Source: Pseudomonadota bacterium (GTDB lineage Bacteria; Pseudomonadota; Alphaproteobacteria; Azospirillales; Azospirillaceae). From it: 13,948 bases of DNA. A program made the translations under genes and the position numbers. Shown here piece after piece: positions 1 through 7,627 of this stretch (position 1 is the first letter of the stretch; every line of letters starts with the position of its first letter). The notes under the pieces were generated by a model. It searched no databases, was not told the origin of the DNA, and saw nothing but the letters and a program-made list of their open reading frames with translations. Location: contig JAEYPE010000069.1 in the NCBI GenBank assembly GCA_023411035.1, positions 1-13,948 of the forward strand, in the 5' to 3' direction.

Positions 1-1
1 C

Positions 2-784
2 GGCACCGACGCGGCGGCGGGCGCCGACGTGACCCTGCGCTTCGCCGGCAGCTTCACCGCCGGACAGTTCCAGCTCAACGGCGACACCGTCACGCTGGTG
101 AATGCGCCTCCCACCACGGAACCGCCGACCACGACGCCCCCGACGACGGAGCCGCCGACCACAACGCCACCCACCACGGAGCCGCCGACCACGACGCCCC
201 CGACGACGGAACCGCCGACCACCACCCCGCCGGTGGACGACCGCCCTTCCGCCACCATGCAGCGCATCGTGGACGGCGTGACGGAGGACGTGAAGGCCTA
301 CGCCTACGAGGGGCCGGTCGCCACCCTGCAATGGACCTTCCTGGGCGACTCCCGCAGCGAGGTGCTGGGCGGATCGGACGGCAACGACTTCATCAATCTG
401 CTGGGCGGCAACGACGCGGCGGCGGGCGGCGCCGGCGACGATGTGCTGGACGGCGGCTCGGGCTCCAACTGGCTGATCGGCGGCTCGGGCAAGGATACCT
501 TCTTCGTCGATGGCCGCGGCACCGAGATCACCTGGTCCACCGTCACCGACCTGGAGCAGGGCGAGTGGTCCACCCTGTGGGGCTACAAGGAAGGCGTCTC
601 GAAACTCTCCTGGGAGGAGATGGGCGGTGCCGAGGGCTACAAGGGGGCCACGGTCCACTGCGACATCGACGGCAACGGCACCATCGACGCCAGCATGACC
701 TTCACCGGCAAGGCCGTGGGCGCGATGACCACCACCACCGGCACCATCGGCGACCAGAACTACATCGCCTTCATCAACCTGTGA
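2..784 (+). CDS. RTX calcium-binding protein, C-terminal part (5' partial)
   Basis: The reading frame is open from the first bases of the window, so the true start lies upstream; the GTG at 29 is only an internal codon. About 260 residues are visible. They comprise a short beta-rich segment, a Pro/Thr/Glu linker of four 10-residue repeats (bases 107-226), about five glycine-rich nonapeptides of the GGxGxDxUx type at roughly 359-530 (for example GGSDGNDFI and GGAGDDVL), and a C-terminal domain. That domain holds an EF-hand-like loop, DIDGNGTID, near 665-690. RTX repeats bind calcium and fold after export, and such proteins usually leave through type I secretion using an uncleaved C-terminal signal, so a secreted or surface role is inferred. 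The catalytic or adhesive part would be upstream and cannot be named. It could be the tail of an adhesin, protease or S-layer-like protein. Confidence 0.85.
   Translation, partial: GTDAAAGADVTLRFAGSFTAGQFQLNGDTVTLVNAPPTTEPPTTTPPTTEPPTTTPPTTEPPTTTPPTTEPPTTTPPVDDRPSATMQRIVDGVTEDVKAYAYEGPVATLQWTFLGDSRSEVLGGSDGNDFINLLGGNDAAAGGAGDDVLDGGSGSNWLIGGSGKDTFFVDGRGTEITWSTVTDLEQGEWSTLWGYKEGVSKLSWEEMGGAEGYKGATVHCDIDGNGTIDASMTFTGKAVGAMTTTTGTIGDQNYIAFINL
107..226 (+). repeat. Four tandem 30-bp repeats encoding PPTTEPPTTT
   Basis: Four consecutive in-frame units encode PPTTEPPTTT. Copies differ only at synonymous third positions (acg/acc, gaa/gag, ccc/ccg). This forms an extended linker between the upstream part and the RTX domain. 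Confidence 0.9.
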
Positions 785-817
785 GCTGAGGCTGTGAGCT
801 GAGGTGCTCTGAAAGGC

Positions 818-855
818 GCCGGTCCGGGGAATGCCCTCCCCGGGCCGGCTTTTTT
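818..855 (+). terminator. Rho-independent terminator of the RTX gene
   Basis: The arms at 818-830 and 837-849 pair over 13 bp with a single G-U, around a 6-nt loop, followed by six T at 850-855. It lies 34 nt after the RTX stop codon and separates that gene from parA. Confidence 0.9.
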
Positions 856-898
856 CTGTTGATGCCGGCTGTTGATGCAATGGGGGTGACCGTCAACC

Positions 899-933
899 TT
901 GACCGATTCGGGGCTCCGTCGTATCGGTTGAAC
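899..933 (+). promoter_or_regulatory. Possible parA promoter with overlapping operator
   Basis: TTGACC (899-904) and TATCGG (922-927) are separated by 17 nt. An inverted pair, ACCGAT (902-907) and ATCGGT (923-928), overlaps both hexamers, a layout expected for an autorepressed partition operon. The parA product has an N-terminal helix-turn-helix that could bind here. The -10 hexamer is poor, so this is tentative. Confidence 0.35.
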
Positions 934-963
934 ACGGCAAGCGCATTCGCTGTGGAGGTTGAC

Positions 964-1971
964 GTGCGTGGCGAAGACATGAGGCTCCTGCGCGAGGAGC
1001 GCAAACTTTCACAGCCGGATTTCGCGGCCTGGCTGAACGAGCGGCTGGAGCGGCGCTACGACCGGTCCAAGATTTCCCGGTGGGAAAGCAACAGCGAGAA
1101 GATCCCCGATGCGGTCGTCCGCTTCCTGCTGAAGGAGACGGCGGTGGTGGACGGCAAGCACGGCCCGGCGCTGGTCGTCTGCCTCGCCAACCAGAAGGGC
1201 GGGGTCGGCAAGACCACCTGCACGGTGAACACGGCCAGCATCCTGGCGCGCGAGGGCTACCGCGTGCTGATCATCGACGCCGACCCGCAGGCCAACGCCA
1301 CGGCGCATCTCGGCATCGACCTGATCGAGTATGAGGAGGGCCGGCGCAAGTCGCTCGCCCACGTTCTGCGCGAGGAGGTCGCCGTCGAGGACATCGTGGT
1401 CCCGGTCGGCGACATCGGGCTGGAGATCGCCCCGTCGAGCATCGAGCTGGCCTCCGTCGAGGTGGAACTGACCGCCGACCCCAGCGGCCCGATGGCCCTG
1501 AGGGAGCGGCTCCAGGACGCGCGGGAAGCCTACGACTTCATCTTCATCGACTGTCCGCCGAACCTGGGGCAATGCACGGCCAACGGGCTGGTGGCGTCCG
1601 ACGTCATCGTCATCCCCTGCCAGACCGAATATCTGTCCTCCATCGGCGTGAACCATCTGCTGAAGACGATCAACAAGCTGAAGCGGCGCTGCCACCCCAG
1701 CCTGGCCGTCCTGGGCATCCTGCCGACCATGCACAACGCCCGCCTGAACCAGCATCAGGTGACTCTGGAGCAGCTTCACAGCGCGCTGGGCAGCACGCTG
1801 CGCATCTTCCCGCCGGTGCCGCGGGCGACCATTTACGGCGACGCCGCGCTTGCCGGGCGCGCCGCGCTGGAGGCGGTGCCGGACGCGCCGGGGGCCTCGT
1901 CCTACCGGGCGCTCGCCGACGCCATCGCCGTGGAGCGGCGCAAGCGCGTGGAGGTGGCCAATGTCGCGTAA
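964..1971 (+). CDS. parA: ParA partition ATPase with N-terminal helix-turn-helix (type Ia-like)
   Basis: A 335-residue ATPase of the ParA/MinD family. Residues 6-50 (MRLLREERKLSQPDF onwards) look like an XRE-type helix-turn-helix. The deviant Walker A KGGVGKTT is at 78-85, the DADPQ motif at 105-109 and the Walker B segment FIFIDCPP at about 192-199. A DNA-binding N-terminus plus this ATPase is the mark of large plasmid-type (Ia) ParA proteins, which segregate the replicon with ParB and repress their own operon. GTG at 964 was chosen because GGAGG at 954-958 sits 5 nt upstream. The frame stays open to a TTG at 859, but that start is next to the upstream terminator and has no ribosome site; ATG at 979 is another option. 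The 3' end overlaps parB by 11 nt, indicating coupled translation. Confidence 0.92.
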   Translation: MRGEDMRLLREERKLSQPDFAAWLNERLERRYDRSKISRWESNSEKIPDAVVRFLLKETAVVDGKHGPALVVCLANQKGGVGKTTCTVNTASILAREGYRVLIIDADPQANATAHLGIDLIEYEEGRRKSLAHVLREEVAVEDIVVPVGDIGLEIAPSSIELASVEVELTADPSGPMALRERLQDAREAYDFIFIDCPPNLGQCTANGLVASDVIVIPCQTEYLSSIGVNHLLKTINKLKRRCHPSLAVLGILPTMHNARLNQHQVTLEQLHSALGSTLRIFPPVPRATIYGDAALAGRAALEAVPDAPGASSYRALADAIAVERRKRVEVANVA

Positions 1972-2830
1972 GCTCGGAACCGGAAATCTCGCCCGGCTGA
2001 ACGCCATGAGCCGCGGCGCGCTCGCCGTCTTCGCAGAGCCGGAGCATGGGGTAAGGCTCGTCTACCCCGACGTGGACTGGATCGAGGCCAACCCCGACCA
2101 GCCGCGCCGCCGCTTCGACGAGGCGGAGCTGGCCGCCCTGGCGGACTCCATCCGCAAGTACGGTCTGCAACAGCCCATCGGCGTGCGGGAGCTGGGGCCG
2201 AGCCGCTTCCAGCTCGTCTTCGGGGAGCGGCGCCTGCGCGCGGTCCGCGCGCTCGGCCAGCAGACGGTCCCCTGCATCCTGGTGCCGGACGGCATCGACA
2301 CCGCCGAGGTGGCGGTCGTGGAAAACGTCCTGCGCGCCGACCTGACGCCCTTCGAAGAGGCGGATGCCTTCGTGGCTCTGGTGGAGAAGCACGGCTATTC
2401 CCACGCCGACCTCGGCCAGATCATGGGGCGCGACAAGGCCGAGATCACCCGGACCATCGGCCTGACCAAGGTCGCCCCGGCGGTGCGGGAACGCTATGAG
2501 GGGGCCGAGAAGAAGGTTGCCCGCTACAAGCTCTACCAGATCGCGGCGCTCGACGACGCGGAGGCGCAGATGCGTCTTCTGGACAGCCTGACCAACGAGC
2601 AGCCCCCGCCCGAGCCCCGTGCGCCGGGCGTTGCGGCAACGGGTTCGCGGGACGAGCCGGAAGCGGTGCTGAGCGCCTTCAGCCTGCGCGTCTCCCGCAA
2701 CATCCTGCGCACGCGGGAGGCCCTGCAAGCCTTCCAGGAAAAGCCGAAGCGGCTGGAGGATGTGGACCGCGAGGTCCTGCGCGACCTGCGCCGTTCCATC
2801 GACGCCATTCTGGATGGTGAGGAGGGCTGA
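1961..2830 (+). CDS. parB: ParB partition protein (centromere-binding CTPase family)
   Basis: A 289-residue ParB/Spo0J-family protein. The N-terminal ParB domain carries the nucleotide-binding motif GERRLRA at residues 88-94 and ENVLRADLTPFEEA at 121-134. A helix-turn-helix follows at about 147-169 (SHADLGQIMGRDKAEITRT), then a linker rich in Pro and Glu, and a C-terminal segment at about 240-289 of the kind used for dimerisation. In this family ParB loads at parS, spreads by CTP-driven clamp sliding and stimulates ParA. ATG at 1961 has GGAGG (1950-1954) 6 nt upstream and lies inside the end of parA. The candidate parS starts 3 nt after the stop codon. The gene belongs to a two-gene operon; no replication initiator is in the window. 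Confidence 0.93.
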   Translation: MSRKLGTGNLARLNAMSRGALAVFAEPEHGVRLVYPDVDWIEANPDQPRRRFDEAELAALADSIRKYGLQQPIGVRELGPSRFQLVFGERRLRAVRALGQQTVPCILVPDGIDTAEVAVVENVLRADLTPFEEADAFVALVEKHGYSHADLGQIMGRDKAEITRTIGLTKVAPAVRERYEGAEKKVARYKLYQIAALDDAEAQMRLLDSLTNEQPPPEPRAPGVAATGSRDEPEAVLSAFSLRVSRNILRTREALQAFQEKPKRLEDVDREVLRDLRRSIDAILDGEEG

Positions 2831-2833
2831 CCG

Positions 2834-2895
2834 GGATCGGTGAGAATTCTCACCGGTTCGCGCGGAAAAGAGCCGGTGAGAATTCTCACCGATCC
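2834..2895. other. Candidate parS centromere: paired nested palindromes
   Basis: Two copies of the perfect 18-bp palindrome CGGTGAGAATTCTCACCG lie at 2838-2855 and 2874-2891, centres 36 bp apart. Each copy is inside a 23-bp arm (2834-2856 and 2873-2895), and the two arms are exact reverse complements separated by 16 nt. I found no other copy in the window. Position right after parB, palindromy and exact duplication are typical of a ParB-binding site. The sequence differs from the common chromosomal parS (TGTTTCACGTGAAACA), as expected for a plasmid-type ParB. ParB binding is inferred. Confidence 0.75.
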
Positions 2896-2918
2896 TTTCT
2901 CCGGAACGCCGGCAAAGA

Positions 2919-2956
2919 AAAAGGCCCTTCCCCGCATCCGCAGGGAAGGGCCTTTT
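2919..2956. terminator. Bidirectional terminator between parB and the phosphomutase gene
   Basis: The perfect 14-bp inverted repeat has arms at 2919-2932 and 2943-2956 and a 10-nt loop. The plus-strand tail is TTTTCTTTT; the minus-strand tail is TTTTTCTTT. It can end both converging operons. Confidence 0.92.
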
Positions 2957-2969
2957 CTTTTCGGCCGTA

Positions 2970-4373
2970 TCAGTGGGCGCTGCCGCCGTCCTCGAAGGAC
3001 GGGGCCTGGAGGCCGGAGGCTTCCAACTGGGCCACGACCATGCCTTTCAGCCGCTCCAGCCCTTCCTGCGTGCCGGACTCCGCGCGGGCGACCAGCACGT
3101 CCTGGGTGTTGGAGGCGCGCAGCAGCCACCAGCCGTCCGCCGTCTTCACGCGCACGCCGTCGATGTCGTTGACGTCGGCACCCTCGGCCTTCAGGCGGGC
3201 CTTGACCTCCTGGACGACCTGGAACTTGCGCTCCTCGCTCACCTGGAAGCGGGTTTCCGGCGTGTTCACCACCGGCGGCAGGCGGTCGCGGAGTTCCGAC
3301 AGCGGCTGGTTCAGCTTGCTGACCAGCCCGATCAGCCGCACCCCGCAATACAGCGCGTCGTCGAAGCCGTACCATTTGTCGGCGAAGAAGATGTGGCCCG
3401 ACATTTCGCCGGCCAGCGGAGAGCCGGTCTCGGCCATCTTCGCCTTCAGCAGCGAATGGCCGGTCTTCCACATCAGCGGGTTGCCGCCCAGCCGGGCGAT
3501 CTCGTCGAACAGCGTCTGGCTGGCCTTCACGTCGGCGATGATCGTCGCGCCGGGGTGGCTCTTCAGCACGTCGGCGGCGTAGATCGCCACGAGCTGGTCG
3601 CCCCACACCACGCGGCCCAGATGGTCGATGGCGCCGATGCGGTCGCCGTCGCCGTCGAAGCCGATGCCGATGTCGCAGCCATGCTCCGCCACCGCCGCCT
3701 TCAGGTCGACGAGGTTCTTTTCGACCGTCGGGTCCGGGTGGTGGTTGGGGAAGTTGCCGTCGATCTCGTCGAACAGCAGGATGTGCTTGCCGGGCAGCTT
3801 CGCGGTCAGGCGGCGCAGGATCTCGCCGGTGGCGCCGTTGCCGGCGTCCCAGGCGATGGTCAGGTCGCGGGTGCCGTCATAGTCCCGCATCATGCGGTCC
3901 ACATAGGCGTCCTTGACGTCGATCTGCTCCGACGAGCCCTCGCCGGACACGTAGTCGGCCTTCGACGCGATGATGCCGAGGTCGAGGATCTGCTGGCCGT
4001 AGACCGGTCCCTTGCCCAGCATCATCTTGATGCCGTTGTAGTCCGGCGGGTTGTGGGAGCCGGTGATCATGATGCCGGCCGCCGCCTCGCGGTCGCGGGT
4101 GGCAAAATACAGCATCGGCGTGGGGCCGAGCCCGATCCGCAGCACATGCAGGCCGCAGGCGACCAGACCCTCCACCATGGCGGCTTCCAACTCCGGTGAG
4201 GAGAGGCGGCCGTCGTAGCCGACGCACACCGTCTTCCCGCCGCCGCGGGCAACCACGGTGCCGAAGGCCCGACCGACCGCACGGGCGTCCGCCGTAGTCA
4301 GGGTGCTGCCAACGATGCCGCGGATGTCATATTCGCGCAGCACGGTGGGATGAAAAGTGTGGGCTTCGCTCAT
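2970..4373 (-). CDS. Phosphomannomutase/phosphoglucomutase (AlgC/ManB/ExoC type)
   Basis: A 467-residue alpha-D-phosphohexomutase interconverting the 6-phosphate and 1-phosphate of mannose or glucose in the cytoplasm, which supplies GDP-mannose and UDP-glucose synthesis. All four family signatures are present in order: the phosphoserine loop TGSHNPPDYNGIK (104-116, Ser106), the metal loop DGDGDR (240-245), the sugar-recognition loop GEMSGH (322-327) and the phosphate-binding RASNTQ (419-424). Length matches Pseudomonas AlgC-type enzymes. The ATG at 4373 has an AAGGAG about 13 nt upstream, and the N-terminus (LREYDIRGIVG) aligns with the family start. It lies 32 nt behind ugd on the same strand, so the two are probably cotranscribed for exopolysaccharide or lipopolysaccharide. 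Preference for mannose versus glucose cannot be read from sequence, so no symbol is given. Confidence 0.95.
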   Translation of the reverse strand: MSEAHTFHPTVLREYDIRGIVGSTLTTADARAVGRAFGTVVARGGGKTVCVGYDGRLSSPELEAAMVEGLVACGLHVLRIGLGPTPMLYFATRDREAAAGIMITGSHNPPDYNGIKMMLGKGPVYGQQILDLGIIASKADYVSGEGSSEQIDVKDAYVDRMMRDYDGTRDLTIAWDAGNGATGEILRRLTAKLPGKHILLFDEIDGNFPNHHPDPTVEKNLVDLKAAVAEHGCDIGIGFDGDGDRIGAIDHLGRVVWGDQLVAIYAADVLKSHPGATIIADVKASQTLFDEIARLGGNPLMWKTGHSLLKAKMAETGSPLAGEMSGHIFFADKWYGFDDALYCGVRLIGLVSKLNQPLSELRDRLPPVVNTPETRFQVSEERKFQVVQEVKARLKAEGADVNDIDGVRVKTADGWWLLRASNTQDVLVARAESGTQEGLERLKGMVVAQLEASGLQAPSFEDGGSAH

Positions 4374-4405
4374 GGTTTCGACGGATCTCCTTGAACCGGG
4401 TCGCT

Positions 4406-5731
4406 TCAAGCGTTCTGGGGCGGCGCCGTTGGGCGTCCGATGGAGGAGTAGGCGAAGCCGGCGGCGGCCATGTCCTCGGGATTGTAGACGTTGCGCAGGT
4501 CGATGATGACCGGCTGCTTGAGCAGGGCCTTGACGCGGGCGAGGTCGAGCGCGCGGAACTCGTTCCATTCGGTCAGGATGGCCACGCCATCGGCTCCCTC
4601 CAGGGCGCCATAGGCGTCCTGCGCCCAGAGCACGCCGGGCAGCAGCTTTCCAGCCTCGTGCATGCCGGCGGGGTCGAAGGCGCGCACGGTGGCGCCGGCG
4701 GCCTGGAGCGCCGGGACGATGTCCAGCGACGGGGCATCGCGCATGTCGTCGGTGTTGGGCTTGAAGGTGACGCCCAGAATGCCGATCGTCTTGCCGGCCA
4801 CCGACCCGCCGCAGGCGGCGACGATGCGCTCGGCCATCTGCTTCTTGCGCTTGTCGTTGATGTCGACGACCGTCTCGATGATGCGCAGCGGGCTGCCCAC
4901 CTGCTGGGCGGTGCGCACCAGGGCCAGCGTGTCCTTGGGGAAGCAGGAGCCGCCGTAGCCCGGTCCGGGGTGCAGGAACTTCTTGCCGATGCGACCGTCC
5001 AGCCCGATGCCGCGGGCCACGTCGTGGACGTTGGCGCCCACCTTCTCGCACAGGTCGGCGATCTCGTTGATGAAGGTGATCTTGGCGGCCAGGAAGGTAT
5101 TGGCGGCGTACTTGGTCAGTTCCGCCGTTTCCAGCGAGGTCAGGACGATCGGCGTCTCGATCAGGTAGAGCGGGCGGTAGAGCCGGCGCATGACCCCGGC
5201 GGCACGCTCCGAGCTGGTGCCGATGACCACGCGGTCGGGGCGCATGAAATCGCCGATGGCCGAGCCTTCGCGCAGGAATTCCGGGTTGCTCGCCACGTCG
5301 AAGTCGGCGTTGGGGTTGGTGCGGCTGATGATCGCCTTCACCTCGCGTCCGGTGCCGACCGGGACGGTCGATTTGTTGACCACGACGGTGTAGTGGTCGA
5401 GGTTGGCGGCGATTTCCTCGGCGGCGGCGTAGACGTAGGAAAGGTCCGCATGGCCGTCGCCGCGCCGGGTCGGCGTGCCCACGGCGATGAAGACGGCATC
5501 CACCCCGGCCATCGCCTCCTTCAGGTCCAGCGTGAAGGACAGCCGTCCGGCGGCGACGTTGCGCGCCACCAGCTCGTCCAGGCCGGGTTCATAGATCGGG
5601 ATTTCGCCGCGCTTCAGGCGCTCGATCTTGCCGGCATCCTTATCCACGCAGGTGACGTGGACGCCGAATTCCGAAAAGCAGGCGCCGGACACCAACCCGA
5701 CATAGCCCGTACCGATCATCGCGATGCGCAT
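4406..5731 (-). CDS. ugd: UDP-glucose 6-dehydrogenase
   Basis: A 441-residue enzyme oxidising UDP-glucose to UDP-glucuronate with two NAD+. The N-terminal Rossmann motif GTGYVGL is at residues 7-13 with Asp30 ending the second strand. STVPVGT is at 121-127, NPEFLREGSA at 149-158, the Lys of TKYAANTF at 207, and the catalytic GYGGSCFPKD at 258-267 with nucleophile Cys263. The C-terminal UDP-binding domain carries GVTFKPNTDDMRDAPS. Every key residue is intact and the length is normal. The ATG at 5731 follows AAGGG at a suitable distance. It is the first gene of a pair with the phosphohexomutase. The 265 nt upstream to the next gene hold no convincing ORF, and I see no clear promoter there. UDP-glucuronate would feed acidic exopolysaccharide or lipopolysaccharide. 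Confidence 0.96.
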   Translation of the reverse strand: MRIAMIGTGYVGLVSGACFSEFGVHVTCVDKDAGKIERLKRGEIPIYEPGLDELVARNVAAGRLSFTLDLKEAMAGVDAVFIAVGTPTRRGDGHADLSYVYAAAEEIAANLDHYTVVVNKSTVPVGTGREVKAIISRTNPNADFDVASNPEFLREGSAIGDFMRPDRVVIGTSSERAAGVMRRLYRPLYLIETPIVLTSLETAELTKYAANTFLAAKITFINEIADLCEKVGANVHDVARGIGLDGRIGKKFLHPGPGYGGSCFPKDTLALVRTAQQVGSPLRIIETVVDINDKRKKQMAERIVAACGGSVAGKTIGILGVTFKPNTDDMRDAPSLDIVPALQAAGATVRAFDPAGMHEAGKLLPGVLWAQDAYGALEGADGVAILTEWNEFRALDLARVKALLKQPVIIDLRNVYNPEDMAAAGFAYSSIGRPTAPPQNA

Positions 5732-5996
5732 GAGAAACCCTTGTTGTCAGCATCCACAAGGCTGTCCGTTTCCGGTCCCGCTTTCGGCATGGAGCAGAAC
5801 GGTGACCGCCTTTGATGGTTGCCTGTCTTATCAGGATAGCCGCGATGCGGACACCATCCTACGGCAGGCTGCCGCGCGGGTCGCGCGCCTTCGTTCAAGG
5901 CCGGAAGCCGATGCGTTTCACCGTTGGCGAACGCACCGGGGCTTGCTTCGTCGGTGCGCGAGGCTTCCGCGGAGCCGTCGGGAAGGTCCGGACGCC

Positions 5997-6293
5997 TCAG
6001 ATCGCCTGGAGATAGGCGGGGTCCAGGGCGCCGTGGCGGAACGGGATCCAGTCCTTGTGGTCGGCCCGGTACTGCAGGCCGTAGGGGTTCTTGAAGAAGA
6101 TCTTCTGCAACGGCTGGCCGCCCTCGGCGCGGGTGCGTTCCAGGTCGATCAGCGGCGAAGAGGCGAAGACCTTTTCCCACAACTCAGAATTGTCCACGTC
6201 GCGACCCGCATTTTTCACATAGTCGCGCGCGGTGTCGCTCAGTTGCCAGGCCTCTTCGACCATCGCGTAATAGTCCACAGTACCCTCGGCCAT
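5997..6293 (-). CDS. Conserved-looking hypothetical protein, 98 residues
   Basis: I do not recognise this protein. It is soluble, with no signal peptide or membrane segment. The N-terminal half is acidic and probably helical (MAEGTVDYYAMVEEAW onwards), and the C-terminal half is aromatic-rich (KIFFKNPYGLQYRADHKDW), ending in DPAYLQAI. GGAG lies 7 nt before the ATG at 6293, a well placed ribosome site. It is 86 nt downstream of pseC on the same strand and could be cotranscribed with pseBC, though the gap is wide enough for its own promoter. Third-position GC is somewhat lower than in the neighbouring genes but codon use looks coding. No function is assigned. Confidence 0.7.
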   Translation of the reverse strand: MAEGTVDYYAMVEEAWQLSDTARDYVKNAGRDVDNSELWEKVFASSPLIDLERTRAEGGQPLQKIFFKNPYGLQYRADHKDWIPFRHGALDPAYLQAI

Positions 6294-6379
6294 GACCCTG
6301 CTCCGAAGCGTTCGAGATGACGCTTGGCATAGCGCATTTTTGGAAGGGAGAAAACCGTTCAGCAAGGACGCCCGGGCCG

Positions 6380-7627
6380 TCACGCCGGAGCGGGCAGGCC
6401 CAGCGTTTCGGCCAGGGCCGCGGTAACCCGCTCCACGTCGGCGTCCGCCATCGCCGGGAACAGGGGCAGCGACAAAGTCCGGGCGTAATGGGCGTCGGCG
6501 CCGGGCAGGGCGAGGCCGCCATGGCGTTCGCGCCAATAGGGCTGGCGGTGAACCGGGATGTAGTGGACCTGGGTGCCGATGCCGCGTGCCCGCAGATCGG
6601 TCATGACCTGCGCCCGCGTCCGTCCGGCGGCGGCGAAGTCGACGCGGACGGCGCAGAGATGCCAGGCGGGGCGGCACCAGGGAACGCGGGCCGCCGGCAG
6701 GACCAGCGGGGCGAGCGGGGCCAGCCGCTCCGCATAGAGGTCCATCAGGTGGCGCCGCCGCTCCACGAAGGCGTCCAGCCGCGCGAGCTGGCTGAGGGCG
6801 AGGGCCGAGTGGATGTCGGTCAGGCGGTAGTTGAAGCCCGGCTCCGCCATCTCGTAGTACCAGGGATTGGCGGTTCCGTCGGCGGCGAAGGCGGCCTCGC
6901 GGTCCTCGAACCCCGTCGGGTCCCGCTCCATGCCGTGGTTGCGGAAGCGGCGCAGGCGGGCGGCGAGGTCCGCGTCGTTGGTGGTCACGGCCCCTCCCTC
7001 ACCCGCCGCGATGGTCTTCACGGGGTGGAAGGAAAAGGCGGTGAGCGTGCCGACCGCGCCGCCGCCGACCGGCAGGGCATGCCCGTCCGGCGTCATGTCC
7101 AGGCTGCCGATGGCGTGGCAGGCGTCTTCGATCACCGCCAGCCCGTGGCGGGCGGCGAGCGCGCCGAGCCCGGCCATGTCCGCGGTCTGCCCGGCGAAAT
7201 GCACGGGCGCCAGGGCGCGCACCCGCCAGCCGGCGCGGGCGGCCCGCTCCATCGCCTCCTCCGCCTGCGCCGGCCCCATCAGGCCGGTGTCGGGATCGAC
7301 GTCGGCGAAGGCGACCTCGGCCCCCACGTAGCGGGCGGCGTTGGCGGTGGCGAGGAAGGTGACGGCGGGCACCACCACCGCGTCTCCGGGGCCGAGCCCC
7401 AGAGCAAGCGCGGCCAGATGCAGGGCGGCGGTCCCGTTGGCGCAGGACACCGCGTGGGCCGCCCCGGTGCGCTCGCACAGCGCCCGTTCGAAGGACTCCA
7501 CCGCCGGCCCCTGGGTCAGCCAGTCGCCGCGCAGGACGGTGGTCACCGCGTCGATGTCGGCCTGGTCGATGTCCTGGCGCCCGTAAGGCAGAAAGGGCAG
7601 CGGGGTCCCGGACGCAGGCCCGCTCAT
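6380..7627 (-). CDS. pseC: UDP-4-amino-4,6-dideoxy-N-acetyl-beta-L-altrosamine transaminase (PseC)
   Basis: A 415-residue PLP-dependent sugar aminotransferase of the DegT/DnrJ/EryC1/StrS fold. The nucleotide-sugar aminotransferase core is seen in SCANGTAALHLAALAL (61-76), VIEDACHAIGS (165-175) and the PLP lysine in SFHPVKTIAAGEGG (Lys204). The opening FLPYGRQDID and the C-terminal QVHYIPVHRQPYW are typical of PseC, which converts the PseB keto-sugar to the 4-amino sugar in CMP-pseudaminic acid synthesis. The ATG at 7627 overlaps the pseB stop codon by one base (TGATG), so translation is coupled. That coupling supports PseC over other members of this aminotransferase family such as perosamine or viosamine enzymes. 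The later genes pseH, pseG, pseI and pseF are not in the window. Confidence 0.9.
   Translation of the reverse strand: MSGPASGTPLPFLPYGRQDIDQADIDAVTTVLRGDWLTQGPAVESFERALCERTGAAHAVSCANGTAALHLAALALGLGPGDAVVVPAVTFLATANAARYVGAEVAFADVDPDTGLMGPAQAEEAMERAARAGWRVRALAPVHFAGQTADMAGLGALAARHGLAVIEDACHAIGSLDMTPDGHALPVGGGAVGTLTAFSFHPVKTIAAGEGGAVTTNDADLAARLRRFRNHGMERDPTGFEDREAAFAADGTANPWYYEMAEPGFNYRLTDIHSALALSQLARLDAFVERRRHLMDLYAERLAPLAPLVLPAARVPWCRPAWHLCAVRVDFAAAGRTRAQVMTDLRARGIGTQVHYIPVHRQPYWRERHGGLALPGADAHYARTLSLPLFPAMADADVERVTAALAETLGLPAPA

Noticed and set aside
107..226. CRISPR-like array
   Set aside because: The repeats are contiguous, without spacers, and in frame within a protein linker.
859..963. 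Longer parA beginning at TTG 859 or ATG 862
   Set aside because: It starts immediately after the upstream terminator T tract, would contain the candidate promoter and lacks a Shine-Dalgarno sequence; GTG 964 has a good one.
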